61,110 nt of DNA from an uncultured Clostridia bacterium (GCA_947625095.1 CANQMX010000012.1:1-61110), one strand, 5' to 3'; counted from the first letter of the stretch, positions 50,413 through 58,774 are shown. Numbers and translations are program-made. Notes: generated from the letters alone by a model not told the origin.

Positions 50413-50463
50413 GCGGTCGGAAAGCCCCCGCCTCTCGGCAGAAATTTTATGTCCCCCCGCCCA

Positions 50464-50515
50464 TTGCAATTTGCGCGGCGACGTGGTATAATGGCGTGGT
50501 ATAATGTGGTAGAAT
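50464..50515 (+). promoter_or_regulatory. Promoter with three successive extended -10 boxes
   Basis: TTGCAA (50464-50469), 17 nt, TATAAT (50487-50492). The sequence GTGGTATAATG is then repeated: TGGTATAAT at 50484 and 50497 and TGGTAGAAT at 50507. Only the first has a -35 at 17 nt; the others are extended -10 elements. Confidence 0.7.
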
Positions 50516-50547
50516 GGCGTGGAAAAGGGCGCATCGGGAGGCAACCC

Positions 50548-51192
50548 ATGGAAAAAATCAACAGGAAACAGGTAAAGGAAGAACTTTTGCAATACATCGA
50601 CCGCATCCGCGATGAAAACGGCAATGCGGTAGTGGAGGTCGCCCTCGAAGGCGTCACGCTGTACGACCCCCTCTCCGTGAAGGGTGAAAAGGATCTGAGC
50701 GGCGAAATTTACGACTACATCGAGGCGCAGACCAACGTCATTCCCGCGGAAGTGCCCCTTCGCGTGCGCCTGCACGGGGATTTTTCCGAGGAGGAGCAGG
50801 CCGAGATCAAGGCGAGTATGCACCGCCATTACACGATGAAGGCGTACGATATCTCGTGGGATCTCGTCGCCAATTTCCGCAAGATGCTGCTTCTCGCGCT
50901 CTTCGGGGCGGCGGTGCTTGCCGTGTATCTCTTTCTCGCCATCACGGGCAGAAATGCATTCTTCACCGAGATCCTCTCCATCGTCGGTTCATTCTCCTTA
51001 TGGGAGGCGGCGGACGCCTTTTTGTTGGAGCGCCCGCACCTTCGGCGGGAATTCCGCAACAATCGTCAGAACCTGACCCAAACGGTGGAATTCGTGCGCG
51101 ATGATGCGGAAGCCACCCCCGCCCCTTCCGCCGAACCGACCGACCCTACCGCGGAAACCGACCCGACCGACCCCGCCCCTCCCCAAGAATAA
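50548..51192 (+). CDS. Two-helix membrane protein of unknown function
   Basis: From ATG 50548 (GGGAGG 6 nt upstream) the product is 214 residues: a soluble N-terminal part of about 110 residues with an ISWDLVANFRKM boundary, two membrane helices (about 114-132 and 138-158), and a cytoplasmic tail ending in a Pro/Thr/Asp/Glu-rich stretch (TDPTAETDPTDPAPPQE). I do not recognise the family. It is followed by a hairpin that is also found behind the AraC gene. Confidence 0.7.
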   Translation: MEKINRKQVKEELLQYIDRIRDENGNAVVEVALEGVTLYDPLSVKGEKDLSGEIYDYIEAQTNVIPAEVPLRVRLHGDFSEEEQAEIKASMHRHYTMKAYDISWDLVANFRKMLLLALFGAAVLAVYLFLAITGRNAFFTEILSIVGSFSLWEAADAFLLERPHLRREFRNNRQNLTQTVEFVRDDAEATPAPSAEPTDPTAETDPTDPAPPQE

Positions 51193-51198
51193 GCGACC

Positions 51199-51225
51199 GC
51201 CGCCCGACGTTCATCGTCGGGCGGC
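51199..51225. terminator. 27-nt hairpin, copy 1
   Basis: GCCGCCCGACG-TTCAT-CGTCGGGCGGC followed by GTATTTTC. The identical 27 nt occur at 52247-52273, so the two copies bracket the AraC-type gene. Confidence 0.7.
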
Positions 51226-51239
51226 GTATTTTCAAACCG

Positions 51240-52151
51240 TCATTTCTCTTTCTCAACGGGCAGCCAAAGTTTGATATATCGCTCCGCGCGCTCCCGTGTG
51301 CGCCAATGCAGGGCGACGACCTCGGGTGCGTCCGCCAATCGGTAGCCGCTCTCGGGCAACCAACCGAGGGCAATCCTTTTGCGCAGGTCGGCATATTCCC
51401 CGATCGGCGCTTCCCCCTTTTCTGTTGCGAAAACAGCGCACCGGCACGGCGAAAAATCGAGGATCTCCAACCCCATTCCGTCAATTTCGATTCCCGTAAC
51501 GGAAAAATCGAACAGCGCCCGTCTCGTCCATTCGTCGAGTTCGTAGGCGATATAGTAATCGTACCCGTCGTCGCCAACATTCGTCACGATCGCATACTCC
51601 GTCGTCCTATCGCAGGCGGAGCCAAGCAGTAGCCACTGCTTCCCGCGCGTCGAAGAGTAAAACGCATGCTCTTGCCGCAGGCGCTCTTCTCCGTACGGCA
51701 CGCCGCAAAACCGCCGCTTGTATCCAACGAGAACTTTTCCCGCGCGCATCTCTATTCTCGGCGGCGGCACGGGGGTTTCCTCTCTTTTAAGAAAAATTTG
51801 CAGGCGCGGAAAACTCTTTGCGGGGCTGCCGCGCTTCACTTCGGACGGCAGCACGCCGTGGAAGGCGAAAAAGGCGCGCGAAAAACTTTCGGAGGAGGAA
51901 TAGCCGTACTTCAAGGCGGTATCGAGCACCTTTGCGCCGCCCGCAAGTTCCTCCGCCGCACGGGAAAGCCTCCGGCGGCGGATATACTCCCCCACCGTCA
52001 CGCCGCACACGATGCCGAACACGCGCTGAAAATGGTAGCAAGAGGCATAGGCGCGCCGCGCCGCCTCGGCATAGTCGATCTCCCCGTCCAAATGTTCCTC
52101 GAGATAGGCGACCGCCCGCTCGATATCGTCCTTCTTCATACCGCCCTCCAT
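51240..52151 (-). CDS. AraC-family regulator with a GyrI-like effector domain
   Basis: Residues 5-110 hold two HTHs of the AraC type (YAEAARRAYASCYHFQRVF and VLDTALKYGYSSSESFSRAFFAFHG). The C-terminal 155 residues are a GyrI-like/effector-binding domain (RAGKVLVGYKR ... WTRRALFDFSVTGI), as in Rob and BmrR-type multidrug sensors. ATG 52151 lies 6 nt after TATAAT without a ribosome site; ATG 52139 with GGAGG upstream is the alternative. Product 303 residues. No efflux gene lies beside it, so the target is unknown. Confidence 0.88.
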   Translation of the reverse strand: MEGGMKKDDIERAVAYLEEHLDGEIDYAEAARRAYASCYHFQRVFGIVCGVTVGEYIRRRRLSRAAEELAGGAKVLDTALKYGYSSSESFSRAFFAFHGVLPSEVKRGSPAKSFPRLQIFLKREETPVPPPRIEMRAGKVLVGYKRRFCGVPYGEERLRQEHAFYSSTRGKQWLLLGSACDRTTEYAIVTNVGDDGYDYYIAYELDEWTRRALFDFSVTGIEIDGMGLEILDFSPCRCAVFATEKGEAPIGEYADLRKRIALGWLPESGYRLADAPEVVALHWRTRERAERYIKLWLPVEKEK

Positions 52152-52157
52152 GTCCCC

Positions 52158-52163
52158 ATTATA
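52158..52163 (-). promoter_or_regulatory. -10 box of the AraC-type gene, leaderless spacing
   Basis: TATAAT (52158-52163), GGGGAC, ATG 52151. The -35 is weak (AAGATT at 17 nt), fitting a regulated gene. Confidence 0.55.
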
Positions 52164-52246
52164 ACAGACGCGCACGGAAAAATCTTGATATTCCGTGCGA
52201 AACCCGCTCCCTTCTCTGCCCCAAAAAGTACAATTTGATATAGCAC

Positions 52247-52273
52247 GCCGCCCGACGTTCATCGTCGGGCGGC
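52247..52273. terminator. 27-nt hairpin, copy 2
   Basis: Identical to 51199-51225. On the plus strand it is followed by GCAATTTTTT. It lies between the AraC gene's upstream region and the end of the flavoprotein operon. Confidence 0.7.
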
Positions 52274-52292
52274 GCAATTTTTTCAAAAAATC

Positions 52293-52913
52293 TCACCTTA
52301 TAAAATTCGTCGAAATGCGTTTTTCATACGGCGGGAAGCAAACGCCCTTCTCTTCGCCCGCCTCGATGCACTTCAAAAGCCACGCGATGTTGCGTCCCAA
52401 AGTGCGCATCGTCTGCATCCCCTCGCCGTCCTTGAGGACTTCCTCGGGCGTGTTGCCGTGCACCTGGTTCCAATACTGCGAGGAGACGACGGGCATACTG
52501 TTGATGGTAAAGTACTTATTCAGCCTGTCGAACGCCGCCGACGCGCCGCCCCTTCTGCAACTGACGACGGCCGCGCCGAGTTTGCCCTGAAAGCCGCTCC
52601 CCGCGTAAAAGAGCCTGTCGGCAAACGCGCAGATCTGCCCGCTCGGGGCGGCATAGTAGACGGGCGAACCCAAGACGATCGCGCCGAATTCGGGCAGCCG
52701 CGCAATGGTGCGGTTGACGGCGTCATCGAACACGCACCTGCCGCTCTCATAACACTTGCGGCAGGCGATGCACCCTGCCACGGGCTTTGTGCCGAGCCAC
52801 AGGATCTCCGCCTCCACGCCCTCCTCTTCGAGCGTCTTTTTCGCCTCGCTTAACGCGGTAAAGGTGCAGCCCCTTTCGTGCGGGCTGCCGTTCACAAGCA
52901 GTACCTTTTTCAT
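52293..52913 (-). CDS. Flavodoxin-like NAD(P)H-dependent FMN oxidoreductase
   Basis: A 206-residue flavodoxin-fold protein of the multimeric iron-sulfur flavoprotein/NADPH-FMN reductase type. The FMN phosphate loop is VNGSPHERGCTFTAL; GCIACRKCYESGRCVFDD resembles the compact cysteine motif of Isf; LGSPVYYAAPSGQ is the isoalloxazine-contacting loop. It is last in a four-gene operon with an azoreductase-like protein, an EFR1 ferredoxin and an epimerase; a shared electron-transfer role is likely. Start 52913 lies 1 nt after the preceding stop. Confidence 0.88.
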   Translation of the reverse strand: MKKVLLVNGSPHERGCTFTALSEAKKTLEEEGVEAEILWLGTKPVAGCIACRKCYESGRCVFDDAVNRTIARLPEFGAIVLGSPVYYAAPSGQICAFADRLFYAGSGFQGKLGAAVVSCRRGGASAAFDRLNKYFTINSMPVVSSQYWNQVHGNTPEEVLKDGEGMQTMRTLGRNIAWLLKCIEAGEEKGVCFPPYEKRISTNFIR

Positions 52914-52914
52914 C

Positions 52915-53502
52915 TCAATCCTCCAAACTTTTTGCAAGCGCCTGCGCCTCGTGTTCGGCGAGGGCAAGCCGCACTTCGCCCTCCTCTTCGGAGACCATAT
53001 CCAGCCCGTAGCAGGAGACCGACTGAAATTCCCCGATGCCGAAGAAGCGGCACAGCGCCTTCAGGTAGGGCGTCGCCTGCTCCTGCTCGTCGCCGTCCGC
53101 AATCTCCAAGCCGCGCGTCGTGAGATACACCATGCGTTCGGCGCGGCACATCCCCGCGCACGTCGCCCCGTCGAAGGCAAGCCCCGCAACGGAGACGTGT
53201 TCGAAGTACGTTTTCAGCTTAGCGGGGATACCCATGTCCCAGAACGGCGCGGCGACGACCACCATGTCCGCCGCCGAAAACTGCTTGGCAAGGTCGAACA
53301 TGGGTGCGTCGTAATCGCCCGCCTCGATCATGGTGTTGCGCTTTTCCAGCGTCTCCCGCCCGAGGGGGAGAATGTCCGCCGCCTCCACATCCACGCGCGA
53401 AATTTCGTACCCTTCGAGTGCAGAAAAAAAGGCACGCGCAAGGCGCGCCGTTCTCGAAGTTTCGCCGCGGATACAGCAATCCACAAAGAGCGCGTGTTTC
53501 AT
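52915..53502 (-). CDS. NAD(P)H dehydrogenase/FMN-dependent azoreductase-like flavoprotein
   Basis: The 195-residue protein has the flavodoxin-like fold of the AzoR/NQO family: FVDCCIRGETSRTARLARAF for the phosphate loop, VVVAAPFWDMGIPAKLKTYFEHV, and LTTRGLEI. It reduces quinones, azo dyes or flavins using NAD(P)H. The start overlaps the EFR1 gene stop by 4 nt. Confidence 0.88.
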   Translation of the reverse strand: MKHALFVDCCIRGETSRTARLARAFFSALEGYEISRVDVEAADILPLGRETLEKRNTMIEAGDYDAPMFDLAKQFSAADMVVVAAPFWDMGIPAKLKTYFEHVSVAGLAFDGATCAGMCRAERMVYLTTRGLEIADGDEQEQATPYLKALCRFFGIGEFQSVSCYGLDMVSEEEGEVRLALAEHEAQALAKSLED

Positions 53503-54362
53503 TTCTTTTTCTCTCCGTCCTCCGCGCTGTGAAAGTAGCGGATGTACGATTTTCTGCAATAGCGCTGCACCTCGCCGTCCTCGGCAGGCTCGCCCTCGAA
53601 GGCGTACTTGCCGTTGACGCGCCACCCGTTCAGAAGGGAAATTTTGAGGGCGTCCTCGGGGCAGGAGAACGCGCACCCCATGCACCCCACGCAGGAGCGC
53701 TTGAACTTGGGTTTGCCGTTCACCATCTCGATGTTCCCCTGCGGGCAGATCTTGGCGCAAACGCCGCAACCCACGCACTTGTCCGTCGCCTTAAAGTGGT
53801 GGCCGAGGGCGGGCATGGCGGTGTGCTCGATGCGCAGAGCGAAGGCGACCGACCGTTTCAGCACATTCACGCCCCTGCGCGTGCCGCCGCCCGCTGCGAT
53901 CTCATCGGCCGCCGCGGGGAGTTGGGTCTCGGCAGCCCGCCACATACGCACGGCCATCTTTTCGGAGTGGCGGAAGATGATGTTGTACGGCATCACATAG
54001 CGGTATTCCCCGCGCACCCGATAGCCGCGGTGCTTCAAAATGCGGCGGGGCGTGATGGCCGAAGCGTCGTTCAACTTCAACGGTTCGCCCGAGGTGCGCA
54101 CGAGGTACACGGGCTTGGGGTTTTTCTTATCCGCCTTGGGAAATTTTTTCAGAAATTTGAGCACGGCCGCGGGCGCATTGAACGCGTGCACGGGGTAGCC
54201 GATGAGCACCGTGTCATAGGCGCGCGGGTCGGGGTATGTGCTGTCCGTGCGGATGGGGTAGGTCTCCGTTTCATGTCCGCGGGCCTCAAGCTCCTCGGCA
54301 AGGCGGCTGCAAACCCGCCTCGTGTTGCCCGTGCCCGAAAAGACAAAGAACGCGAATCTCAT
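53499..54362 (-). CDS. EFR1-type flavodoxin-ferredoxin protein
   Basis: A 287-residue fusion: N-terminal flavodoxin-like domain (FVFSGTGNTRRVCSRLAEEL), a middle helical part, and a C-terminal 2[4Fe-4S] ferredoxin (CVGCGVCAKICP and CVGCMGCAFSCP). These EFR1 proteins are thought to carry electrons in anaerobes. Translation is coupled on both sides by 4-nt overlaps. A second, related gene lies at 56380. Confidence 0.92.
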   Translation of the reverse strand: MRFAFFVFSGTGNTRRVCSRLAEELEARGHETETYPIRTDSTYPDPRAYDTVLIGYPVHAFNAPAAVLKFLKKFPKADKKNPKPVYLVRTSGEPLKLNDASAITPRRILKHRGYRVRGEYRYVMPYNIIFRHSEKMAVRMWRAAETQLPAAADEIAAGGGTRRGVNVLKRSVAFALRIEHTAMPALGHHFKATDKCVGCGVCAKICPQGNIEMVNGKPKFKRSCVGCMGCAFSCPEDALKISLLNGWRVNGKYAFEGEPAEDGEVQRYCRKSYIRYFHSAEDGEKKK

Positions 54363-55897
54363 TTCTCCTCTCCGTCCGTCATCACGGCGTTGCCGTCCTC
54401 GTCGAAGTCGTAGCGGTAATTCTCCGCGGGGTCGTGGGAATCGTACCACACCTGCGCGTAGAAGGGCATCTTCTTGGCGAGGCTGTCAAACATCCACGGC
54501 GTAGGCTGGCAGCACGCGGGGCACCAATGCCCGCCGCGGAGCACGGTGTAGGGGCTTGCCTCAAACTCGTGCCCCTCGCAGCACTTCCAGATGAGTTTCT
54601 TGTACGCGTCGCCCTTTGTCATCGTCTCGGAGACGACTTCGCCCCCGCGGAACAGAGCGGCGCTGCGCATATCCTCGATGTCCCACTCCTCCTGCGGCTT
54701 GCTCTCGTCGTAGCCGTGGTCGAGGAGGACGGCGTTCTTCACGTCGCGCATCTCGTCGTAGTTGCCGAAGTCGCCCTTTGCGATGAGTTTGAAGCCGTCC
54801 CACTTGTCGGGGAGCGCCTTCGCCTCCTCCATGCTGCCGAATGTCGCCGTCACGCGCGCCTTATCGCCGTTCTTGACCCAGCGATACGGCGAATTTCTGT
54901 GGTTGCGGAGTTTTCGGAAGAGGAAGAGGTCGATAAGCCCCTTGGGCACGAACCGCCCCAACTTGTACAGTTTGTGTTGAGAGCCGATCCACTTCCAATA
55001 CTCGTGCACGTCGTCGCGCTGGTAGTGGAAGAGCTCCTCAAGTTCGCCGCCGTCTGCAAACCACAGCCCGTGGAAGTTGCGCGAGGCAAGGTACTTGGGC
55101 TTGAAGAACTTTTCCGCAGAGCCGCCGATGATGGCGAACCCGTCGTTAAAGGTATCGTAGCCCGTCTCCATGCCCTTAAAGCCCGCGCCGATGTTGTAAA
55201 TCTTCTTCCAGAACGCGGGGATCTCGCCCGCCATGTCGCGCTCCAAAATGCGCTTGATGAGGTAGCCGCTGTCGCGCGAGGAGACCCATTCGAGGGGGGC
55301 GTTGGGCGCGGTGTGGAACATCAGCCCGTCGGAGATGTTGTCGTGCATCATGTTGGGGTGGAGCATGGCCGTCTGGCGGAGCACCGCCCAGCAGTCCAGC
55401 CCCGCGTCGAGGCAGTACCGTTCGCCGTACAGTTTGTGCATGGCGTAGTGGTCGAAGGGGCTGACGAGCAGGGGATCGCCCACCCGCCCGAAGGGATGTT
55501 TTTCGTTGCGGTTGCCGTAGAGGGCGACCGTTGAGATGTGGATGTATTTGGGTTGCGGCTTACAATCGGCGATGGCGTCGATGAGGGCGACCGCGCCGAG
55601 GAGGTTGCACTCCTCACTTGCCGAGGGGCTGGCGTCGGAATGGGGCGGAATGACCGCCGCCATATGCACCACATAATCCGCGCCCTGCACAAGGCTGCGG
55701 CAGGCCTTCTCGTCGGCTATGGTGCCGCGCACGATCTCGATGCGCGCCCCGTATTTTTTGGCAAGCGCCTTGGCAAGTTTATTGTTTTTCTTCTTGAAGG
55801 ACAACAGCACGCGGCAGACGACGCCGGGAAGTTCCATTGTCTGCGCGAGGGCTTCTCTGCCCATATTTCCGCTTATGCCCGTCATTGCGATTCTCAT
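54359..55897 (-). CDS. NAD-dependent epimerase/dehydratase with a C-terminal zinc-finger-like domain
   Basis: A 512-residue protein: an extended-SDR Rossmann domain (GISGNMG at residue 7, catalytic-type YAMHK near 155), about 320 residues, then a segment with no clear homology (320-430) and a C-terminal module with WKCCEGHEFEAS and GGHWCPACC, a treble-clef-like zinc site of the kind in DUF4379-type modules. That fusion is unusual. It is first in the flavoprotein operon. Substrate unknown; a sugar nucleotide is the default guess for the SDR part. Confidence 0.82.
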   Translation of the reverse strand: MRIAMTGISGNMGREALAQTMELPGVVCRVLLSFKKKNNKLAKALAKKYGARIEIVRGTIADEKACRSLVQGADYVVHMAAVIPPHSDASPSASEECNLLGAVALIDAIADCKPQPKYIHISTVALYGNRNEKHPFGRVGDPLLVSPFDHYAMHKLYGERYCLDAGLDCWAVLRQTAMLHPNMMHDNISDGLMFHTAPNAPLEWVSSRDSGYLIKRILERDMAGEIPAFWKKIYNIGAGFKGMETGYDTFNDGFAIIGGSAEKFFKPKYLASRNFHGLWFADGGELEELFHYQRDDVHEYWKWIGSQHKLYKLGRFVPKGLIDLFLFRKLRNHRNSPYRWVKNGDKARVTATFGSMEEAKALPDKWDGFKLIAKGDFGNYDEMRDVKNAVLLDHGYDESKPQEEWDIEDMRSAALFRGGEVVSETMTKGDAYKKLIWKCCEGHEFEASPYTVLRGGHWCPACCQPTPWMFDSLAKKMPFYAQVWYDSHDPAENYRYDFDEDGNAVMTDGEEK

Positions 55898-55930
55898 TGG
55901 TACGACTCCAATCAAAACAGAATTCAATTC

Positions 55931-55959
55931 AGTATAAGATTTTTCGGCGGACTTGTCAA
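55931..55959 (-). promoter_or_regulatory. Promoter of the epimerase-flavoprotein operon
   Basis: TTGACA (55954-55959), 17 nt, TATACT (55931-55936), then a leader of about 30 nt with TTGGAG before the ATG. Confidence 0.75.
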
Positions 55960-56029
55960 CTTCGTAATGCTTTTCTATGACGGAAATTTTAGGAAAATAC
56001 AAAAAATTCCGCCCTCTCCCCCGCCATGC

Positions 56030-56370
56030 CCCGCCTCGGAACGGTGGATAGCCTTGCTTCCCCCTCGAGGGGGAAGCGCCCCGCAGGGGCAATCGGGGTG
56101 TCCCTTTCCTCGCATCTCATTCCCCATACACGCCCGCGCCCCTCTCATTCCTCATACCGACGACCGAAGGGAGGAGTGTATCTTCCCCCGAACGAAGTCC
56201 GTCCCCTTGCTTCCCCCTCGAGGGGGAAGTGCCCCGCCGGGGCAATAGGGGTGTCCCTCCCTCACTTCTTATTCCTCCTACACGCCCGCGCCTCTCTTCC
56301 CTCATACACTCGTTGCCGCCCGCCGCGCAGAGCGCGGCGGGCGGCAACGAGTGTATCTTTCCCATCTTCC
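56030..56370. repeat. Repeat island 8
   Basis: Two copies of CTTGCTTCCCCCTCGAGGGG...GGGGCAAT(C/A)GGGGTGTCCC (about 56050-56105 and 56209-56256), and constant-edge hairpins at 56151-56184 and 56301-56359. The latter has fully complementary edges (ATACACTCG/CGAGTGTAT) and the stem TTGCCGCCCGCCGCGC. Confidence 0.75.
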
Positions 56371-56379
56371 TCCGAGCCT

Positions 56380-57171
56380 TCACTCCCCCACAAACTCCTC
56401 CGCGCGGTATTGTTCCACAACCTCCTTCCCTACAAGCGTGATCGCCCTCTGCGGGCAACGGCTGATACAGCGGTAGCACATGGTGCACTTCCCGTGCGGC
56501 ACGGCAACGCCGCCCTCCACCGTCAGATTTTTCATCGGGCATAGGCGCGCGCACACGCCGCACCCCACGCACCGCGCGCCGTCTATCTTCAATTTATCGC
56601 AGTACTTCCTCGTCTTGCCGTAAAACCAAAGCCGCTGCCCGAACAGCCCCGCGATATGCGCGAAAAACCCCAGCCCGTCGCGCGGATATTTCCCGCCTTT
56701 TATCCCCTCGGCAACGTGCCCGATCTTCTCCTCGGCGCGGCGGATCAAATCGCGCTTCTCCTCCCCGCTCTTTTCCAAGAGTTTGCTGTCGCACACGCTG
56801 TCGGGCATTTTGAGGTGCAGGCCGCCCAAAATTTTTGCCCCGCACTTTTTCAAAAGCCGCGCCGCGCACCCCGCGCCGTCGCCGCTGAACGCTCCCATCG
56901 TCGCGAGGCACAAAACGCGCTTGCCCCGCCACAGTTCCATGTTTTGAAGGATAAAATCGCGCACCAACTTGGGCGCATTTGAGTACTGCACGGGGTAGCC
57001 GAGGACGATTTTCTCATGCGCCGCGACGGTGGAGGAGGCCACCATGTCCTCGATCGCAACGCACGGCGCGCCCTCGTCCAACAATTTCAAAAGGCGGGAG
57101 ACGCAAAACTTCGTGTTCCCCGTGCCGCTCAGATACACCGCGCAAAATTCATGCTCCATCACTTCGCCCAT
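56380..57171 (-). CDS. EFR1-type flavodoxin-ferredoxin protein (second)
   Basis: The 263-residue protein is the same type as 53499-54362: flavodoxin-like VYLSGTGNTKFCVSRLL, then CVGCGVCARLCP and CTMCYRCISRCP at the C-terminus. The ATG at 57171 directly follows the GNAT stop codon; an ATG 4 codons on is also possible. It is co-transcribed with the GNAT gene. Confidence 0.92.
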   Translation of the reverse strand: MGEVMEHEFCAVYLSGTGNTKFCVSRLLKLLDEGAPCVAIEDMVASSTVAAHEKIVLGYPVQYSNAPKLVRDFILQNMELWRGKRVLCLATMGAFSGDGAGCAARLLKKCGAKILGGLHLKMPDSVCDSKLLEKSGEEKRDLIRRAEEKIGHVAEGIKGGKYPRDGLGFFAHIAGLFGQRLWFYGKTRKYCDKLKIDGARCVGCGVCARLCPMKNLTVEGGVAVPHGKCTMCYRCISRCPQRAITLVGKEVVEQYRAEEFVGE

Positions 57172-57744
57172 TCATCCCTTTTTGTTTTTGAAGTACTCCT
57201 CGCGCAGAATACCGCGCTCCACGATGTCGACGCGCTCGCCCGTCGTGGGGCAGCGGAAAAAGTCTCTGCGCGTTCCCTCGCATACAAGCCCGCACTTTTC
57301 CATGACGCGGGCAGAGCCGAGATTCTCCGCCGCGTGCTCGCCGTCGATGCGGAAAAAGCCCACCTCCTCAAAGCAGTAGCGCAGAACTTCGGTAAGGGCT
57401 TCGGTCATGATGCCCTTCCCCCACCACGCCTTGCCCATGCAGTAGCCGATCGTGCCGCGCTCCTGAAATTCGTCCGCGCGCAGAACGGCAATGTCGCCGA
57501 TGAGAACGTTCCCCTCTTTTAAGACGATCGCCCAATGGTAGATATGCGGCTCGCCGCTCTCCCGTTCCCACATTTGGAGGAGGGCGCGCGTCACTCCGAT
57601 GTCCCCGTGCGGCGCCCATGTGAGGTACTTTGTGACGTCAGGGTCGTTCATCCAATGCGCGAACGCCTCTTCGGCGTCGCTCTCCCTCCACCTGCGGAGG
57701 AGCAGCCGCTCCGTCTCCAAAACTTTCGTGCCCTTGTGTTGCAT
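57172..57744 (-). CDS. GNAT acetyltransferase, RimJ/RimL-like
   Basis: A 190-residue N-acetyltransferase of the Acetyltransf_3 type: LETERLLLRRWRESDAEEAF at the N-terminus, acetyl-CoA motif GIMTEALTEVLRYCFEE, and NLGSARVMEKCGLVCEGTRR. ATG 57744 follows GGGAG. Substrate may be a protein N-terminus or a small amine. Confidence 0.92.
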   Translation of the reverse strand: MQHKGTKVLETERLLLRRWRESDAEEAFAHWMNDPDVTKYLTWAPHGDIGVTRALLQMWERESGEPHIYHWAIVLKEGNVLIGDIAVLRADEFQERGTIGYCMGKAWWGKGIMTEALTEVLRYCFEEVGFFRIDGEHAAENLGSARVMEKCGLVCEGTRRDFFRCPTTGERVDIVERGILREEYFKNKKG

Positions 57745-57773
57745 AGGTCTCTCCCTGAAATTTCTTTTCCGCA

Positions 57774-57802
57774 ATTATATCATACCCCCGCCCCCACGTC
57801 AA
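57774..57802 (-). promoter_or_regulatory. Promoter of the GNAT-EFR1 pair
   Basis: TTGACG (57797-57802), 17 nt, TATAAT (57774-57779), leader with GGGAG. Confidence 0.7.
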
Positions 57803-57842
57803 CGCTCCCGAAAAATACTTTGTCGAAAAAATAGAAATCCCC

Positions 57843-57870
57843 TTGAAAGTATTGGAGAATATGCTATAAT
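57843..57870 (+). promoter_or_regulatory. Promoter of the KilA-N gene
   Basis: TTGAAA (57843-57848), 16 nt, TATAAT (57865-57870) with TG one nt upstream. A GGGAGCG ribosome site follows. Confidence 0.7.
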
Positions 57871-57894
57871 TAAAATATATGGGAGCGAAGCGCC

Positions 57895-58722
57895 ATGCCA
57901 AACAAAGAATTCATCGTAAAGGGCTTGGAAATACGTTATAAACAAGTCAATAAGAACGACTATATCTCTCTCACCGATATTGCCAAGTTCAAAAACCCCA
58001 CCGACCCGAGGTTTACCGTTTATTCGTGGCTGCGGAGCAAGGAGACGTTGCGCTTTCTCGCCGTGTGGGAAGAACTCAACAACCCCGATTTTAACCGTGT
58101 CGAATTCGATACGGTTACAAAGGATGCCGGCACAAATGCCTTTATGATCACTCCTTCCCAATGGATCCAAAAATTGAACGGCATCGGGCTGACCGTCTCT
58201 GCCGGCAAATACAATAGCGGCATTTATGCGCATCAGGATATTGCGTTTGAATTTGCGAGTTGGGTATCCGCAGAGTTTAAATTGTATCTCATCAAAGAGT
58301 TCCAACGCCTGAAAATCTCCGAGCAGAAGGAACTTGAATGGACGTCGAAGCGCGAACTTGCAAAAGTGAATTACCGCATCCATACCGACGCCATCAAGGA
58401 GAATATCGTCCCCACGCTCACCGAGGAACAACTCAAATACGTTTACGCCGATGAAGCCGACCTTCTCAACGTCGCGCTGTTCGGAAAGACTGCCGCCGAA
58501 TGGCGCAAAGAGAACCCGACCTTAAAAGGCAATCTTCGCGACTATGCCACGGTGGAGCAGTTGCTTGTCATCGCAAACATGGAAAGTCTCAACGCCCACC
58601 TCATCGAGCAAGGCGTTTCGCAAGCCGAACGGCTCGTACAACTCAACAATATGGCGCGCTCGCAACTTCGGGTATTGCAACAACTCGATACTTCGCATCT
58701 GCTGGAAGATAAAAACAACTAA
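57895..58722 (+). CDS. KilA-N domain protein
   Basis: A 275-residue protein with an N-terminal KilA-N DNA-binding domain (YISLTDIAKFKNPTD, VYSWLRSKETLRFLAVWE, WIQKLNGIGLTVSAGKYN, IAFEFASWVSAEFKLYLIKEF, residues 20-145) and a helical C-terminal half. KilA-N proteins are commonly of phage origin or act as antirepressors, but free-standing chromosomal copies are frequent in gut Bacillota. It is flanked by its own promoter and terminator with no phage genes near. Confidence 0.92.
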   Translation: MPNKEFIVKGLEIRYKQVNKNDYISLTDIAKFKNPTDPRFTVYSWLRSKETLRFLAVWEELNNPDFNRVEFDTVTKDAGTNAFMITPSQWIQKLNGIGLTVSAGKYNSGIYAHQDIAFEFASWVSAEFKLYLIKEFQRLKISEQKELEWTSKRELAKVNYRIHTDAIKENIVPTLTEEQLKYVYADEADLLNVALFGKTAAEWRKENPTLKGNLRDYATVEQLLVIANMESLNAHLIEQGVSQAERLVQLNNMARSQLRVLQQLDTSHLLEDKNN

Positions 58723-58741
58723 AACGATCTCTCTTTCTATC

Positions 58742-58774
58742 AAAAAGGCCGAGAACAAAAACTCGACCTTTTTT
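58742..58774 (+). terminator. Terminator of the KilA-N gene
   Basis: AAAAAGG(C)CGAG and CTCG(A)CCTTTTTT form the stem, with TTTTTT and CTTTG on the right. Confidence 0.75.

Noticed and set aside
57895-58722. KilA-N gene as part of a prophage
   Set aside because: Neighbours on both sides are ordinary metabolic or membrane genes with their own terminators. No other phage gene is present.
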